Below are positions 8,657-16,382 of a DNA stretch of 38,731 nt, piece after piece (positions within the stretch are counted from its first letter, which is position 1; each line of letters opens with the position of its first letter). The notes under the pieces were generated by a model. That model was not told where the DNA came from. It was given only the letters and a program-made list of their open reading frames with translations, and searched no databases. The position numbers and the translations under genes were made by a program. The stretch is taken from assembly GCA_002787235.1 (NCBI GenBank), contig PCWG01000038.1:1-38731 (forward strand), read 5' to 3'. Source of the DNA: Nitrospinae bacterium CG11_big_fil_rev_8_21_14_0_20_45_15 (GTDB lineage Bacteria; Nitrospinota; Nitrospinia; Nitrospinales; VA-1).

Positions 8657-10336
8657 CTACCGCTTGACAACTCCGCCATAAATCTCGAGAGCGTCTTGGA
8701 TGATTTCATTCTCTGTTTTTTGCTTGCCCTTATTATATTCGTCTTGTTCAGCATTGTCTTGCAAATTCGTCGTTGGAGCGGGACTGGGCACTTTTTTTTT
8801 GCCAGTGCTTAGTTTGATGTTCACGGGTTCAAATCCGCAGACGGCTTTGACCCCGGCGGTAATGGCCTTGAGTTTTTCCTCTTCTTCGATCAGTTCTTTT
8901 GTAAAGTCATCCTGAAACTGGAGGTGAATTTCGTTTGCGCCCAGTTTCAATAAGTCGCAGTGCGTCAGCATGGACTCAAAAAATGGTTTTCTGCCGCAAA
9001 TCTCCTGTTTGATTTTTGGCCAGTATTCTGCGGGATCGAGATTTCCCTGGGCGGTCACAGGGCGAGTTGATTTTTCTATGGGTTCGGATTTCTCAGGGCT
9101 GTCTGGGGTGTTTTTTTTTTCAGGAACGGTTTTTTCTGCACTCACTCCGTCAACCACGGTTGCAGGCCGGGGAGAGGGTGCGGTGGGTGTCGGCAGAGGA
9201 GCTGGGCCTGTATCCGCTTCCATTTTATTGATGGTTTGAATCAGGTCATCAATTTTTTGATAGGGGCGGACATCGGTCAATCTCAGCACCGCCATTTCAA
9301 AAATCATCTGACTCATGGAACTGCGCCGCATTTCAGCTTCTGTTCGCGAGAGTATGATGAAAAACTGATGCAGTTCGTCGTTGTCCAGTTTTTCAGCTTG
9401 CCGGGTCAACGATGCGATGTCGCCGGTTAAAATCTTTTCGGGATGTTTTGATATTTTAACAAAGGCCAGATCGCGAAAATACTCTGCCAGATCTCTGCAA
9501 AATAATATCAAATCTTTGCCCTGGCCTGCGGTTTCCTGAATCTGGTCGATCAGGGCAGAGGGGTTCTCCAGATTGTCCACAAATTGTTCGAGATCTTGTT
9601 GACCGACGATGCCCAGGGCATCCTCGACGGCAGACCGATCGATTTCTTTGCCACAATAGGCGATGGTCTGGTCGAGCAGACTTTGTGCGTCGCGCATGCT
9701 CCCGAATCCATTCTTTGCGATGGCTTCCAGTCCCTGTGTGTCGATTTTGATCCCGTCTTTTTCGCAAATGAGTTCGAGCTGGCGAATGATCTGAGGATGG
9801 GACAGGGGTTTGAACTCGAAGCATTGGCATCGAGACAAAATGGTTTCGGGAATTTTGATCAACTCCGTGGTGGCAAAAAGAAACTGTGTGAAGGGAGGGG
9901 GCTCTTCCAACGTTTTCAATAGTGCGTTGAAGGCACTCTTGGACAACATGTGGATTTCGTCGATGATATAGACTTTGTAGCGGCAGGAACCTGCGCTGTA
10001 TTGGATATTTTCTATCAACTCGCGGATTTCTCCGACACCGTTGTTGGATGCGCCGTCGATCTCACGAACATCGAGGCAGGTTCCCGATCTGATTTCAACA
10101 CAATGCGTGCATTCGTCGCAGGGTTCGCCATCTTTCAAATCGAGACAGTTCAGAGTTTTTGCAAAGATGCGAGCCAGTGTGGTTTTCCCGACCCCGCGTG
10201 TGCCGGAGAACAAATAGGCGTGTGCAATGCGATTCAGTTGAATCGCATTCTTGAGAGTCCGAACGATGGGTTCCTGTCCCACCAGCTCGGAAAATTTTTG
10301 TGGTCTCCACTTACGGGCTGAAACTTGAAATTCCAT
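8657..10336 (-). CDS. dnaX: DNA polymerase III subunits gamma/tau
   Basis: A 559-residue clamp-loader ATPase when started at the ATG at 10336 (MEFQVSARKWRPQKF, the normal family start); an in-frame TTG 12 bases upstream is less likely. The Walker A motif GTRGVGKT is at residues 45-52, the zinc cysteines are Cys64, Cys73, Cys76 and Cys79, Walker B/sensor segments are YIIDEIHMLSKSAFNALLKTLEEP, and the arginine-finger motif ILSRCQCF is present. After the ATPase and collar domains (to about 360) comes a Pro/Lys/Glu-rich linker (about 380-440) and a C-terminal domain of roughly 110 residues resembling the tau end that contacts the polymerase. I saw no obvious programmed frameshift site. The gene lies directly behind the SRP RNA and heads the dnaX-ybaB-recR operon. 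Confidence 0.96.
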   Translation of the reverse strand: MEFQVSARKWRPQKFSELVGQEPIVRTLKNAIQLNRIAHAYLFSGTRGVGKTTLARIFAKTLNCLDLKDGEPCDECTHCVEIRSGTCLDVREIDGASNNGVGEIRELIENIQYSAGSCRYKVYIIDEIHMLSKSAFNALLKTLEEPPPFTQFLFATTELIKIPETILSRCQCFEFKPLSHPQIIRQLELICEKDGIKIDTQGLEAIAKNGFGSMRDAQSLLDQTIAYCGKEIDRSAVEDALGIVGQQDLEQFVDNLENPSALIDQIQETAGQGKDLILFCRDLAEYFRDLAFVKISKHPEKILTGDIASLTRQAEKLDNDELHQFFIILSRTEAEMRRSSMSQMIFEMAVLRLTDVRPYQKIDDLIQTINKMEADTGPAPLPTPTAPSPRPATVVDGVSAEKTVPEKKNTPDSPEKSEPIEKSTRPVTAQGNLDPAEYWPKIKQEICGRKPFFESMLTHCDLLKLGANEIHLQFQDDFTKELIEEEEKLKAITAGVKAVCGFEPVNIKLSTGKKKVPSPAPTTNLQDNAEQDEYNKGKQKTENEIIQDALEIYGGVVKR

Positions 10337-10409
10337 GGCGATTCTCAATAAGGGATTGTCTTAAAATGCGAGTTTTTGGAACACTCCCCAAAAAAATAAA
10401 GGCAGAATT

Positions 10410-10503
10410 GCTGGGTGATCTCGCAGCGCACACGGTAATTTGCTACCGCTGCTTCCTTCCGGATCTGACGGGGTTCACAAAGCCATGTCGCGCAAGGCCC
10501 AAC
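10410..10503 (-). ncRNA. ffs: Signal recognition particle RNA, small bacterial type (4.5S-like)
   Basis: The universally conserved SRP domain IV hairpin can be read on the minus strand: GTCAGATCCGGAAGGAAGCA, at about 10453-10473, which is the Ffh-binding internal loop and GGAA tetraloop region. The ends pair: 5' GTTGGG (10503 down) with CCCAGC at 10410-10415, defining an RNA of about 94 nt with no Alu domain. A TTTATTTTTTT run follows 10-20 bases downstream and may serve as the terminator. It sits just upstream of dnaX, the usual neighbour. Exact ends are estimated from the terminal pairing. Confidence 0.95.
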
Positions 10504-10639
10504 AAAACTGCCCAAATTTTAGCCCGAAACGTCATTCCGGGGTGTTTCTCTATTTGTACTTAAATTTGCAGTCCCAATCAATACTTATATAAAAAAACCT
10601 TGGCATTGAGGGTTAATTGAGTCACATTTTTGGTGAAAC

Positions 10640-10731
<92 letters not shown>

Positions 10732-10860
10732 CGCTTAAAATCAATCGCTCTATTTTCGTAGAGCAATGTTACCCAATGTGGCTTTAAAAATAAAATTCGT
10801 TTTCCCAAAACCGTCGCGATGGCAATTTTCAGACTCGCCTTTTGCCCCTCCGGCGAGGAG

Positions 10861-10914
10861 AATCCAACCTGCGATCCCCGATTCAACCAGCGGTGCAGGC
10901 TATTGCCCCTCCGG
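10861..10914. repeat. Intergenic repeat copy 1, 3' of tRNA-Ser(CGA)
   Basis: This 54-base segment, lying 7 bases from the 3' end of tRNA-Ser(CGA), matches 14997-15050 (beside tRNA-Ser(TGA)) with about 7 differences. Both contain the core CCTGCGATCCCCGAT. It shows that the two Ser-tRNA pairs and their spacers descend from one duplicated module. An 18-base piece of it, TGCCCCTCCGGCGAGGAG, is also directly repeated at about 10848-10865 and 10904-10921. Confidence 0.8.
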
Positions 10915-10920
10915 CGAGGA

Positions 10921-11009
<89 letters not shown>

Positions 11010-11067
11010 AGTCAGCCCCATCAGTTACAAAAAAACCGACCCGTTTCAGGGGGCCGGAATAAAAAAG

Positions 11068-11141
11068 TGCGCCCAAGAGGATTCGAACCTCTGACCTACG
11101 GTTCCGCAAACCGTTGCTCTATCCAGCTGAGCTATGGGCGC
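11068..11141 (-). tRNA. tRNA-Arg(GCG)
   Basis: A 74-nt tRNA on the minus strand. Acceptor GCGCCCA/TGGGCGC, discriminator A, D-stem GCTC/GAGC, anticodon stem ACGGT/ACCGT with loop TTGCGGA, T-stem AGAGG/CCTCT. The anticodon reads GCG (codons CGC and CGU). Most bacteria decode these with an A34 (ACG) tRNA converted to inosine, so G34 is unusual. CCA is not encoded. Confidence 0.94.
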
Positions 11142-11160
11142 AAACAATTTTTCATGGCAC

Positions 11161-11251
11161 TACTATAGAGGATAATCTACTTTGAGGCAATACCGGAGGT
11201 GTCTTATTTTATTAAGAATCTGCTTAAAGCTCAAATAGTTTCCTGATTTGC
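11161..11251. repeat. 91-bp direct repeat copy 1 (tRNA promoter region)
   Basis: This segment is identical to 12217-12307 at all but four positions. It spans the tRNA-Arg promoter and the spacer up to the 3' end of the DUF2155-like gene. It is the best-preserved part of a larger duplication of about 310 bases (roughly 11010-11320 against 12065-12374). Confidence 0.92.
11162..11190 (-). promoter_or_regulatory. Sigma-70-type promoter of tRNA-Arg
   Basis: On the minus strand TTGCCT (-35, 11185-11190) is separated by exactly 17 bases from TATAGT (-10, 11162-11167), placing the start about 14 bases before the mature tRNA-Arg. The element is duplicated at 12218-12246 in front of a decayed tRNA copy with both hexamers unchanged. 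Confidence 0.75.
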
Positions 11252-11283
11252 CCTGGAATTCCTGTATTTCTTTTTAGAGAACG

Positions 11284-11937
11284 TCAGGAAACGTTTGTGG
11301 GAATGAAATCCAACAATTCCAGTCGATAGGTATCGTGCTCAAAAGCGTAGAGCTCGGGATACTTGGCAAATGTCCAACCGTTATAAAGTATTTTCCCGTT
11401 TTGTTCAACACGAAGTTGAACCGCAGGGTTGATGATCTGATTGTTCATGGAAGAATAGCTCGTTCCACTCATCACAAAGTTGGGGAAAAACTCACCCACA
11501 GTGACCTTGATGTCTGTTCCCTTGATATCAAAAGAGCCACCGAGATCAATGGTTTTGACCTCTGTTTTCTCTTCATCCTGTTTGTTGATCACAAGGAGTT
11601 TGACCGCACGCCATTTTCCTTTGACATTTTCAGGGACGACCACTTTTCTTTCGATTTTTTCCTGTGCCTGAACCTCAGGATGATTTTTGTTATCGCCGCC
11701 CAAAGAACCTTCCGCCGCTTTTTCAATCTCAGCCATTTGCAAAGCCTGTTCCTCGGGAGTTTCCTCGGCCGCGGTGCTACTGCCAGAGCCTTCAGGCAGA
11801 TTTTCCGGCATATTTGCCAGTTTGGCATCGAGCTTGAGTTTGGGCTCTTCGTCAGAGCAAGCCGAAAGACCCGCGCAGAAGATCGCCAGAATCAGACATT
11901 TGAGAAGGAGAGAGTAGATACGATTATTTTTTTTCAT
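11284..11937 (-). CDS. DUF2155-like outer-membrane/periplasmic lipoprotein
   Basis: A 217-residue lipoprotein: signal peptide with lipobox LSAC, lipidated Cys27. Residues 30-100 are a charged, flexible linker rich in Glu and Ala. The C-terminal 115 residues (from about WRAVKLLVINKQ) resemble the DUF2155 domain, with the ending pattern NGWTFAKYPELYAFEHDTYR typical of it. Function of the domain is not known. The gene lies inside the tRNA island; a relic of its last dozen codons (reading ESLDFIPTSIS instead of ELLDFIPTNVS) survives at 12339-12374, showing that the region was duplicated. Confidence 0.82.
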   Translation of the reverse strand: MKKNNRIYSLLLKCLILAIFCAGLSACSDEEPKLKLDAKLANMPENLPEGSGSSTAAEETPEEQALQMAEIEKAAEGSLGGDNKNHPEVQAQEKIERKVVVPENVKGKWRAVKLLVINKQDEEKTEVKTIDLGGSFDIKGTDIKVTVGEFFPNFVMSGTSYSSMNNQIINPAVQLRVEQNGKILYNGWTFAKYPELYAFEHDTYRLELLDFIPTNVS

Positions 11938-12123
11938 TTTATCTATCGAACCAATGAATAGTTGAGTAGCGGTTGATTTCCTAAAGATTCAAACTCGCCT
12001 TACAAAGACGCGTTTGCTTGTTTCTCATGAACAAACTTGCAGGCTATTTTTATTTCCACCACTTCAGACAGCCCAATCGATTACAAAAAAACCGATCCAT
12101 TAAAAATGGTCGGAATCAAAAGA

Positions 12124-12197
12124 GGTACCCTGAAGGGGCTCGAACCTGTGACTTAAGGCTCCCAAACCATCGCTCCATACAGCGGAGCTATGGGTAC
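12124..12197 (-). pseudogene. Decayed tRNA copy, derived from the tRNA-Arg module
   Basis: Aligned by its flanks to tRNA-Arg(GCG). The acceptor pairs GTACCC/GGGTAC and the D-stem GCTC/GAGC are still formed, but the anticodon stem ATGGT/CCTTA cannot close and the T-arm has mismatches and an extra base. Two acceptor pairs changed on both sides (C2-G71 to T-A, G3-C70 to A-T), so the copy may have been functional for a time after duplication. The promoter in front of it is intact. The would-be anticodon loop reads TTGGGAG. Confidence 0.7.
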
Positions 12198-12216
12198 TTA
12201 CATTTTCAGGTGAAAT

Positions 12217-12307
12217 TACTATAGAGGAAAATCTTCTTTGAGGCAATACCGCAGGAGTCTTATTTTATTAAGAATCTGCTTAAAGCTCAAATAGTTTCCT
12301 GATTTGC
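12217..12307. repeat. 91-bp direct repeat copy 2
   Basis: Second copy of 11161-11251 with four substitutions. The wider homology continues left over the decayed tRNA to about 12065 and right to about 12374, where it stops within one base or so of the radical SAM gene's stop codon. Confidence 0.92.
12218..12246 (-). promoter_or_regulatory. Duplicated tRNA-type promoter before the decayed tRNA
   Basis: TTGCCT (12241-12246), 17-base spacer and TATAGT (12218-12223) on the minus strand, the same hexamers and spacing as the tRNA-Arg promoter. It should still fire, giving a transcript through the decayed tRNA toward the DUF2155-like gene. Confidence 0.65.
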
Positions 12308-12372
12308 AGTGGCATCATTGAATTTCCTGTCGAGAACGTCAGGAAATGCTTGTGGGAATGAAATCCAATGAT

Positions 12373-14250
12373 TCAGCTGTTTGAATAAATTTTAGTGTTG
12401 TCCTGTGCAATTTTTCGGAGATCCAGACGCAATTTTCTGTTTGAATCTTTATCTCCAATCTTGATATCCAGCCAACGCATCAAATCTTCGGTTTCCTTTG
12501 GAATTTTAACATCGGGTTCCAGGTCTTTATGTTGAATTGCTTTTAAAAAACCAACCAATTTGTCTAAGCCATCCTCAGACCACTGGACAATCAGCAATTC
12601 AGCAAATTCTTTGACCTCGCTATCCTCAAAAGATTCAATCATGGAAACGATGTCTTTATTCAATAAATGATCTTCATTTAATTTAACGATATGCGATGGC
12701 CAGTCCCCATATTTTTTATGATAGGTCACATTTTGTATTCCATTAAACAATGACGTTACAAATGGGTTCTGATTTTTCCTTACATAATCAATTAAGGGGA
12801 ATAGCTGAATAGGCCAAAAGCAATAACTGGAAAATAAAACTCTAAGGTTATTGACCTCTTTGCTATCCATATCTTTAAAATGGACGACCGAGCGATTTCC
12901 GCTTGTGAAGGTCGTGAAATTGTAATCGATAAGGTTACTCAAATCAAAATCGTCGCTTATCAAGCCATCGCGAACCATCATGTCTCGAATTGGCGAACCT
13001 TTATAAGGATAAAAAACACCCACGGACTGCGTGTCTGTCCTCAACAGTCTATTCAATCCTATGGTGCGGAAAATATCTTCTTTACTCTCATTGGGCAGAC
13101 CTATCATGTTGAATGAAACTTTTTGAATGCCTTTTTGTTCAAGCAGATTGTAAGCGGTTACATATACGAGATTGTCTACAGGTTTGCTCAATAGACCGTT
13201 TCGAATATCAGAGTTTCCTGTTTCCATACCGATTGAGACACTTTTGCAATTGGTGTCATGTAAAATCTGAGCTGAGAACTCCGTAATGCTTTGTCCGGTT
13301 GTTTCAATCACATAGGGAATTTTGAGATCTGCGTAGAGGTCCCGGAATTCTTCCATGCGTTCAGGGCTCATCAACAAGAAAGTTTCGTCCCAGAACTTTA
13401 AAAATTCTATGTCGTATTTATCTACGGCATTACGAATTTCTTCAATGACCCGGGGAATACTTTTTTCACGGTGATAGCTTGCATTTGTAAATTTATATAT
13501 TTCATGCAGTTGAACGTTAATACAATAGGAACATTTGTATGGACATCCTCTGCTCATTTCGAAATCGCCATATTTGTAGACGTAACCAAGAAACGGTTTG
13601 TAAAAAGCTGTGGCAGGGTAGATTGTCCAGTCCGGAAATGGGAATAAATCGAGATTTTGTTCGTAGGGTCGCACTCTATTTTTCTCAATAGAGCCATCTT
13701 CATTTTTTAGCCAGATATTCGGAATATTGTTGAAGCCGTTTTTGTTGTCTATTCTCTCTGCAATATCAAGAACTACATATTCACCTTCACCAACACAAAC
13801 CATATCGAAACAACGTTCTGCAATGACGCCTTCAGGGTCAACCGTTGCGTGAACTCCGCCAGCAATAGTGGGTATAGAGGGGAAGGCTTGTTTGACCCTG
13901 CGCATGAGAGTCAGGCCCAGGGGATAATCATCGGTCAACGCACTTAAGCCGATAATATCTGGTTTAAAGGCATCGATCTCGGCAATGATTGTTTCCACAA
14001 GTGTGTTGAAAATAATTTTTTTGCGAGAGGGCAAGCGTTCAAAGTTTCGAGCTTCTTTAAATTCTAATGTCTTTAAGCCCATAGCGTTTGAATCTTGTGG
14101 AGCGGTATGGTCTTGAACCAATATGTATTGCGTACAATCGAAAAGTTGAAACTCATGTCCGGCATTTTTTAAAACTGCGGCAAGAGATGCAAGTCCGATA
14201 GGTTTATTTCCAACTGCAAATTGGTTTGAGTAAATTGTAAAAAGTTTCAT
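12373..14250 (-). CDS. B12-binding-domain radical SAM protein
   Basis: A 625-residue protein of the large class of radical SAM enzymes with an N-terminal cobalamin-binding-like Rossmann domain (about 1-170; LASLAAVLKNAGHEFQLFDC, FKPDIIGLSALTDDY, PTIAGGVHATVDPE, MVCVGEGE). The [4Fe-4S]-binding motif SRGCPYKCSYC is at 233-243 (Cys236, Cys240, Cys243), followed by TIM-barrel segments such as FLKFWDETFLLM and SVSIGMETGNSDIRNGLL. The usual B12 DxHxxG motif is not evident in the N-terminal domain, so cobalamin may not be bound through a lower-axial His. Family members do methylations and rearrangements in lipid, cofactor and natural-product synthesis; the substrate here is unknown. The gene is visibly more AT-rich than its neighbours, stands alone within the tRNA island, and ends at the edge of a duplicated segment, all suggesting acquisition. 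Confidence 0.9.
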   Translation of the reverse strand: MKLFTIYSNQFAVGNKPIGLASLAAVLKNAGHEFQLFDCTQYILVQDHTAPQDSNAMGLKTLEFKEARNFERLPSRKKIIFNTLVETIIAEIDAFKPDIIGLSALTDDYPLGLTLMRRVKQAFPSIPTIAGGVHATVDPEGVIAERCFDMVCVGEGEYVVLDIAERIDNKNGFNNIPNIWLKNEDGSIEKNRVRPYEQNLDLFPFPDWTIYPATAFYKPFLGYVYKYGDFEMSRGCPYKCSYCINVQLHEIYKFTNASYHREKSIPRVIEEIRNAVDKYDIEFLKFWDETFLLMSPERMEEFRDLYADLKIPYVIETTGQSITEFSAQILHDTNCKSVSIGMETGNSDIRNGLLSKPVDNLVYVTAYNLLEQKGIQKVSFNMIGLPNESKEDIFRTIGLNRLLRTDTQSVGVFYPYKGSPIRDMMVRDGLISDDFDLSNLIDYNFTTFTSGNRSVVHFKDMDSKEVNNLRVLFSSYCFWPIQLFPLIDYVRKNQNPFVTSLFNGIQNVTYHKKYGDWPSHIVKLNEDHLLNKDIVSMIESFEDSEVKEFAELLIVQWSEDGLDKLVGFLKAIQHKDLEPDVKIPKETEDLMRWLDIKIGDKDSNRKLRLDLRKIAQDNTKIYSNS

Positions 14251-14831
<581 letters not shown>

Positions 14832-14996
14832 TTAACATGCCAATCTTTCAATCTACAAACCCAATGCGACCCATGCTCAAGTCGGGCAAGAAGGACTTGT
14901 TAGATATATATGTAAAAAACCAAAATTCGTTTCGATTGCATCAAGCCAAAGCCACGATAATTTCCAGATTTGTCCATTGTCACCTTCGGCTAAAAG

Positions 14997-15050
14997 AATC
15001 AAACCTGCGATCCCCGATACAGCCAGCAGTACAAGCTGTTGCCCCTCCGG
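14997..15050. repeat. Intergenic repeat copy 2, 3' of tRNA-Ser(TGA)
   Basis: Counterpart of 10861-10914 (about 47 of 54 bases identical), lying about 10 bases from the 3' end of tRNA-Ser(TGA). A weaker match continues leftward around an AAAATTCGTTT string (10793 and about 14922). Confidence 0.8.
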
Positions 15051-15059
15051 TAGAGAAAG

Positions 15060-15145
15060 TGGCGGAGGGAGTAGGATTCGAACCCACGGAACTTTCGTTC
15101 AACGGTTTTCAAGACCGCCGCCTTAAACCACTCGGCCATCCCTCC
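15060..15145 (-). tRNA. tRNA-Ser(TGA)
   Basis: Class II tRNA on the minus strand. Acceptor GGAGGGA/TCCCTCC, discriminator G and encoded CCA. Anticodon stem GCGGT/ACCGT with loop CTTGAAA gives anticodon TGA for codons UCA and, by wobble, other UCN. Variable arm GAACGAAAGTTC. Confidence 0.96.
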
Positions 15146-15243
15146 GTGCAATCGGATTTCTATATTTCCCTAGTTGGCAACGTTTGTCAAGACATCCGTT
15201 GCTCCAATAAAGACAAAATCTGTTTTAATTGTCCAAGCGGAAG

Positions 15244-15272
15244 ACTATAGAGGAAAATAGAGGAAACGGAAA
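15244..15272 (-). promoter_or_regulatory. Probable promoter of the tRNA-Ser(TGA)/(GCT) transcript
   Basis: TTTCCG (15267-15272), 17-base spacer, TATAGT (15244-15249) on the minus strand. The sequence around the -10 (CCTCTATAGT) is the same as in the two tRNA-Arg-type promoters, so all three probably share ancestry or regulation. It lies about 95 bases before the mature tRNA. Bases 15273-15367 hold nothing else. Confidence 0.6.
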
Positions 15273-15367
15273 GTATAAAACTCGCAATCGATTGAATTTT
15301 TAGGTAAAGGTTTCTTCTTCTGCGGAGTTTATGGAAAATGCAGGGTTGGGCGTATTCTCGGGACTTT

Positions 15368-15796
15368 TTAATAATAATGCAGTCTTTGATTGAGTTTTTC
15401 GGGATTGGATCGAGCGTCTTCGATATCGTCCAGGGTTATTTGGGTGCAACCCCCTGTGATCAATAGAGAGGATAAAACGTTTTTCTTGAGTTCATCGGCA
15501 AAAGCATTTCGGCAGGTATCATTTGCCTGCGTGACATAGCGCATCCCGTCTTTATAAAAAATCAGAAGGGCGGGTATATTTGCAGGATTGAAGGGATACA
15601 GACAAGAAATTTTTTCTGTTTGTGCAAGCGGGAGGACTTGAACGGAAGTGGCGCAACCTGCCATCAAAAGACCCGCCAGTAAGGCGGAAAATATTTTATG
15701 AGTGAGTCTGCTTTTTAGATAGTTCCCCAGTCCCGGGCGAATGCCCGGAACAGGAAGAATTGTTTTTATGCTGGGAAGGATCAATTTCTCACTCAA
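15368..15796 (-). CDS. Small lipoprotein of unknown function, coupled to cytochrome P460
   Basis: I do not recognise the family. The 142-residue product has a 30-residue N-terminal stretch, then a hydrophobic segment with lipobox LMAGC (Cys48), so it should be a lipoprotein of about 95 mature residues. The mature part holds three further cysteines (in SCLYPF, DTCRNAF, GGCTQITL), two of which could form a disulfide. The ATG start overlaps the stop of the cytochrome gene in an ATGA, which supports this start despite the long leader and implies coupled translation and a linked periplasmic role. Confidence 0.72.
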   Translation of the reverse strand: MSEKLILPSIKTILPVPGIRPGLGNYLKSRLTHKIFSALLAGLLMAGCATSVQVLPLAQTEKISCLYPFNPANIPALLIFYKDGMRYVTQANDTCRNAFADELKKNVLSSLLITGGCTQITLDDIEDARSNPEKLNQRLHYY

Positions 15797-16329
15797 TTTC
15801 TATTGTCGCGTTTGTTGAAAAACTCATTGTAACGATGAACAAAGTCTTTATCATCCAGTGGCAAGTGACAAGAACGACATGCTGAATAATCGACTTTGAT
15901 CGGTTGGCCATCGGGAGAAAAAGCAGAGAAAATCCAGTCACCGGTTTTCAGTCCGGCGGGCGCATTTTTACCCCAGTCTTTGCCTTTTTGCATGACGTAG
16001 ATTTTGGCTAAATTATCTTTAGTATTTTTTCCGTCAGGACGTTTGATCGCATTGCCATCGGCATCCAGTTTTGCGTTATAAATTTCCATGACAAGGATTG
16101 TGCCGTCGGGAAGCAACTTTCCAGCTCTTCCCGTGTTTCCCGTTGGGTTGATGAAAAGATCCCGCACATGTTTTGGTTTTTGAATGCCGTTCAGAAAACG
16201 TGGGAATTCTTCATAGTTTGCAGGGAATTTGAGCTCTCCATCTTTAGGGCCCTGGGCGAAGGCGGTGGCTCCAAAAGTCGAGAAAAATGCAAAAATAAGT
16301 GCCAGAGTCGTTGCGTTTATTTTGTTCAT
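15793..16329 (-). CDS. Cytochrome P460-family c-type cytochrome
   Basis: A 178-residue periplasmic mono-heme cytochrome. The signal peptide is cut about residue 25 (TAFA). The P460-family layout is visible: an entry segment FPANYEEFPRFLNG, a beta hairpin RAGKLLPDGTILVMEIY (68-84), a WIFSAFSPDG strand region and, near the C-terminus, the heme-binding CRSCH (Cys151, Cys154, His155) followed by DFVHRYNEFF. Cytochromes P460 oxidise hydroxylamine or handle NO using a heme cross-linked to a lysine; the relatives called cytochrome c'-beta lack the cross-link and bind NO. Many family members read VLVKE where this protein has ILVME, so which class applies depends on an alignment I cannot run. It overlaps a lipoprotein gene downstream by 4 bases. 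Start chosen by the signal peptide. Confidence 0.86.
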   Translation of the reverse strand: MNKINATTLALIFAFFSTFGATAFAQGPKDGELKFPANYEEFPRFLNGIQKPKHVRDLFINPTGNTGRAGKLLPDGTILVMEIYNAKLDADGNAIKRPDGKNTKDNLAKIYVMQKGKDWGKNAPAGLKTGDWIFSAFSPDGQPIKVDYSACRSCHLPLDDKDFVHRYNEFFNKRDNRN

Positions 16330-16382
16330 AGGATATTCCTTTCTTTGAAATCCGGTTGCAGATTGATTGCGTAAATTTCCTT

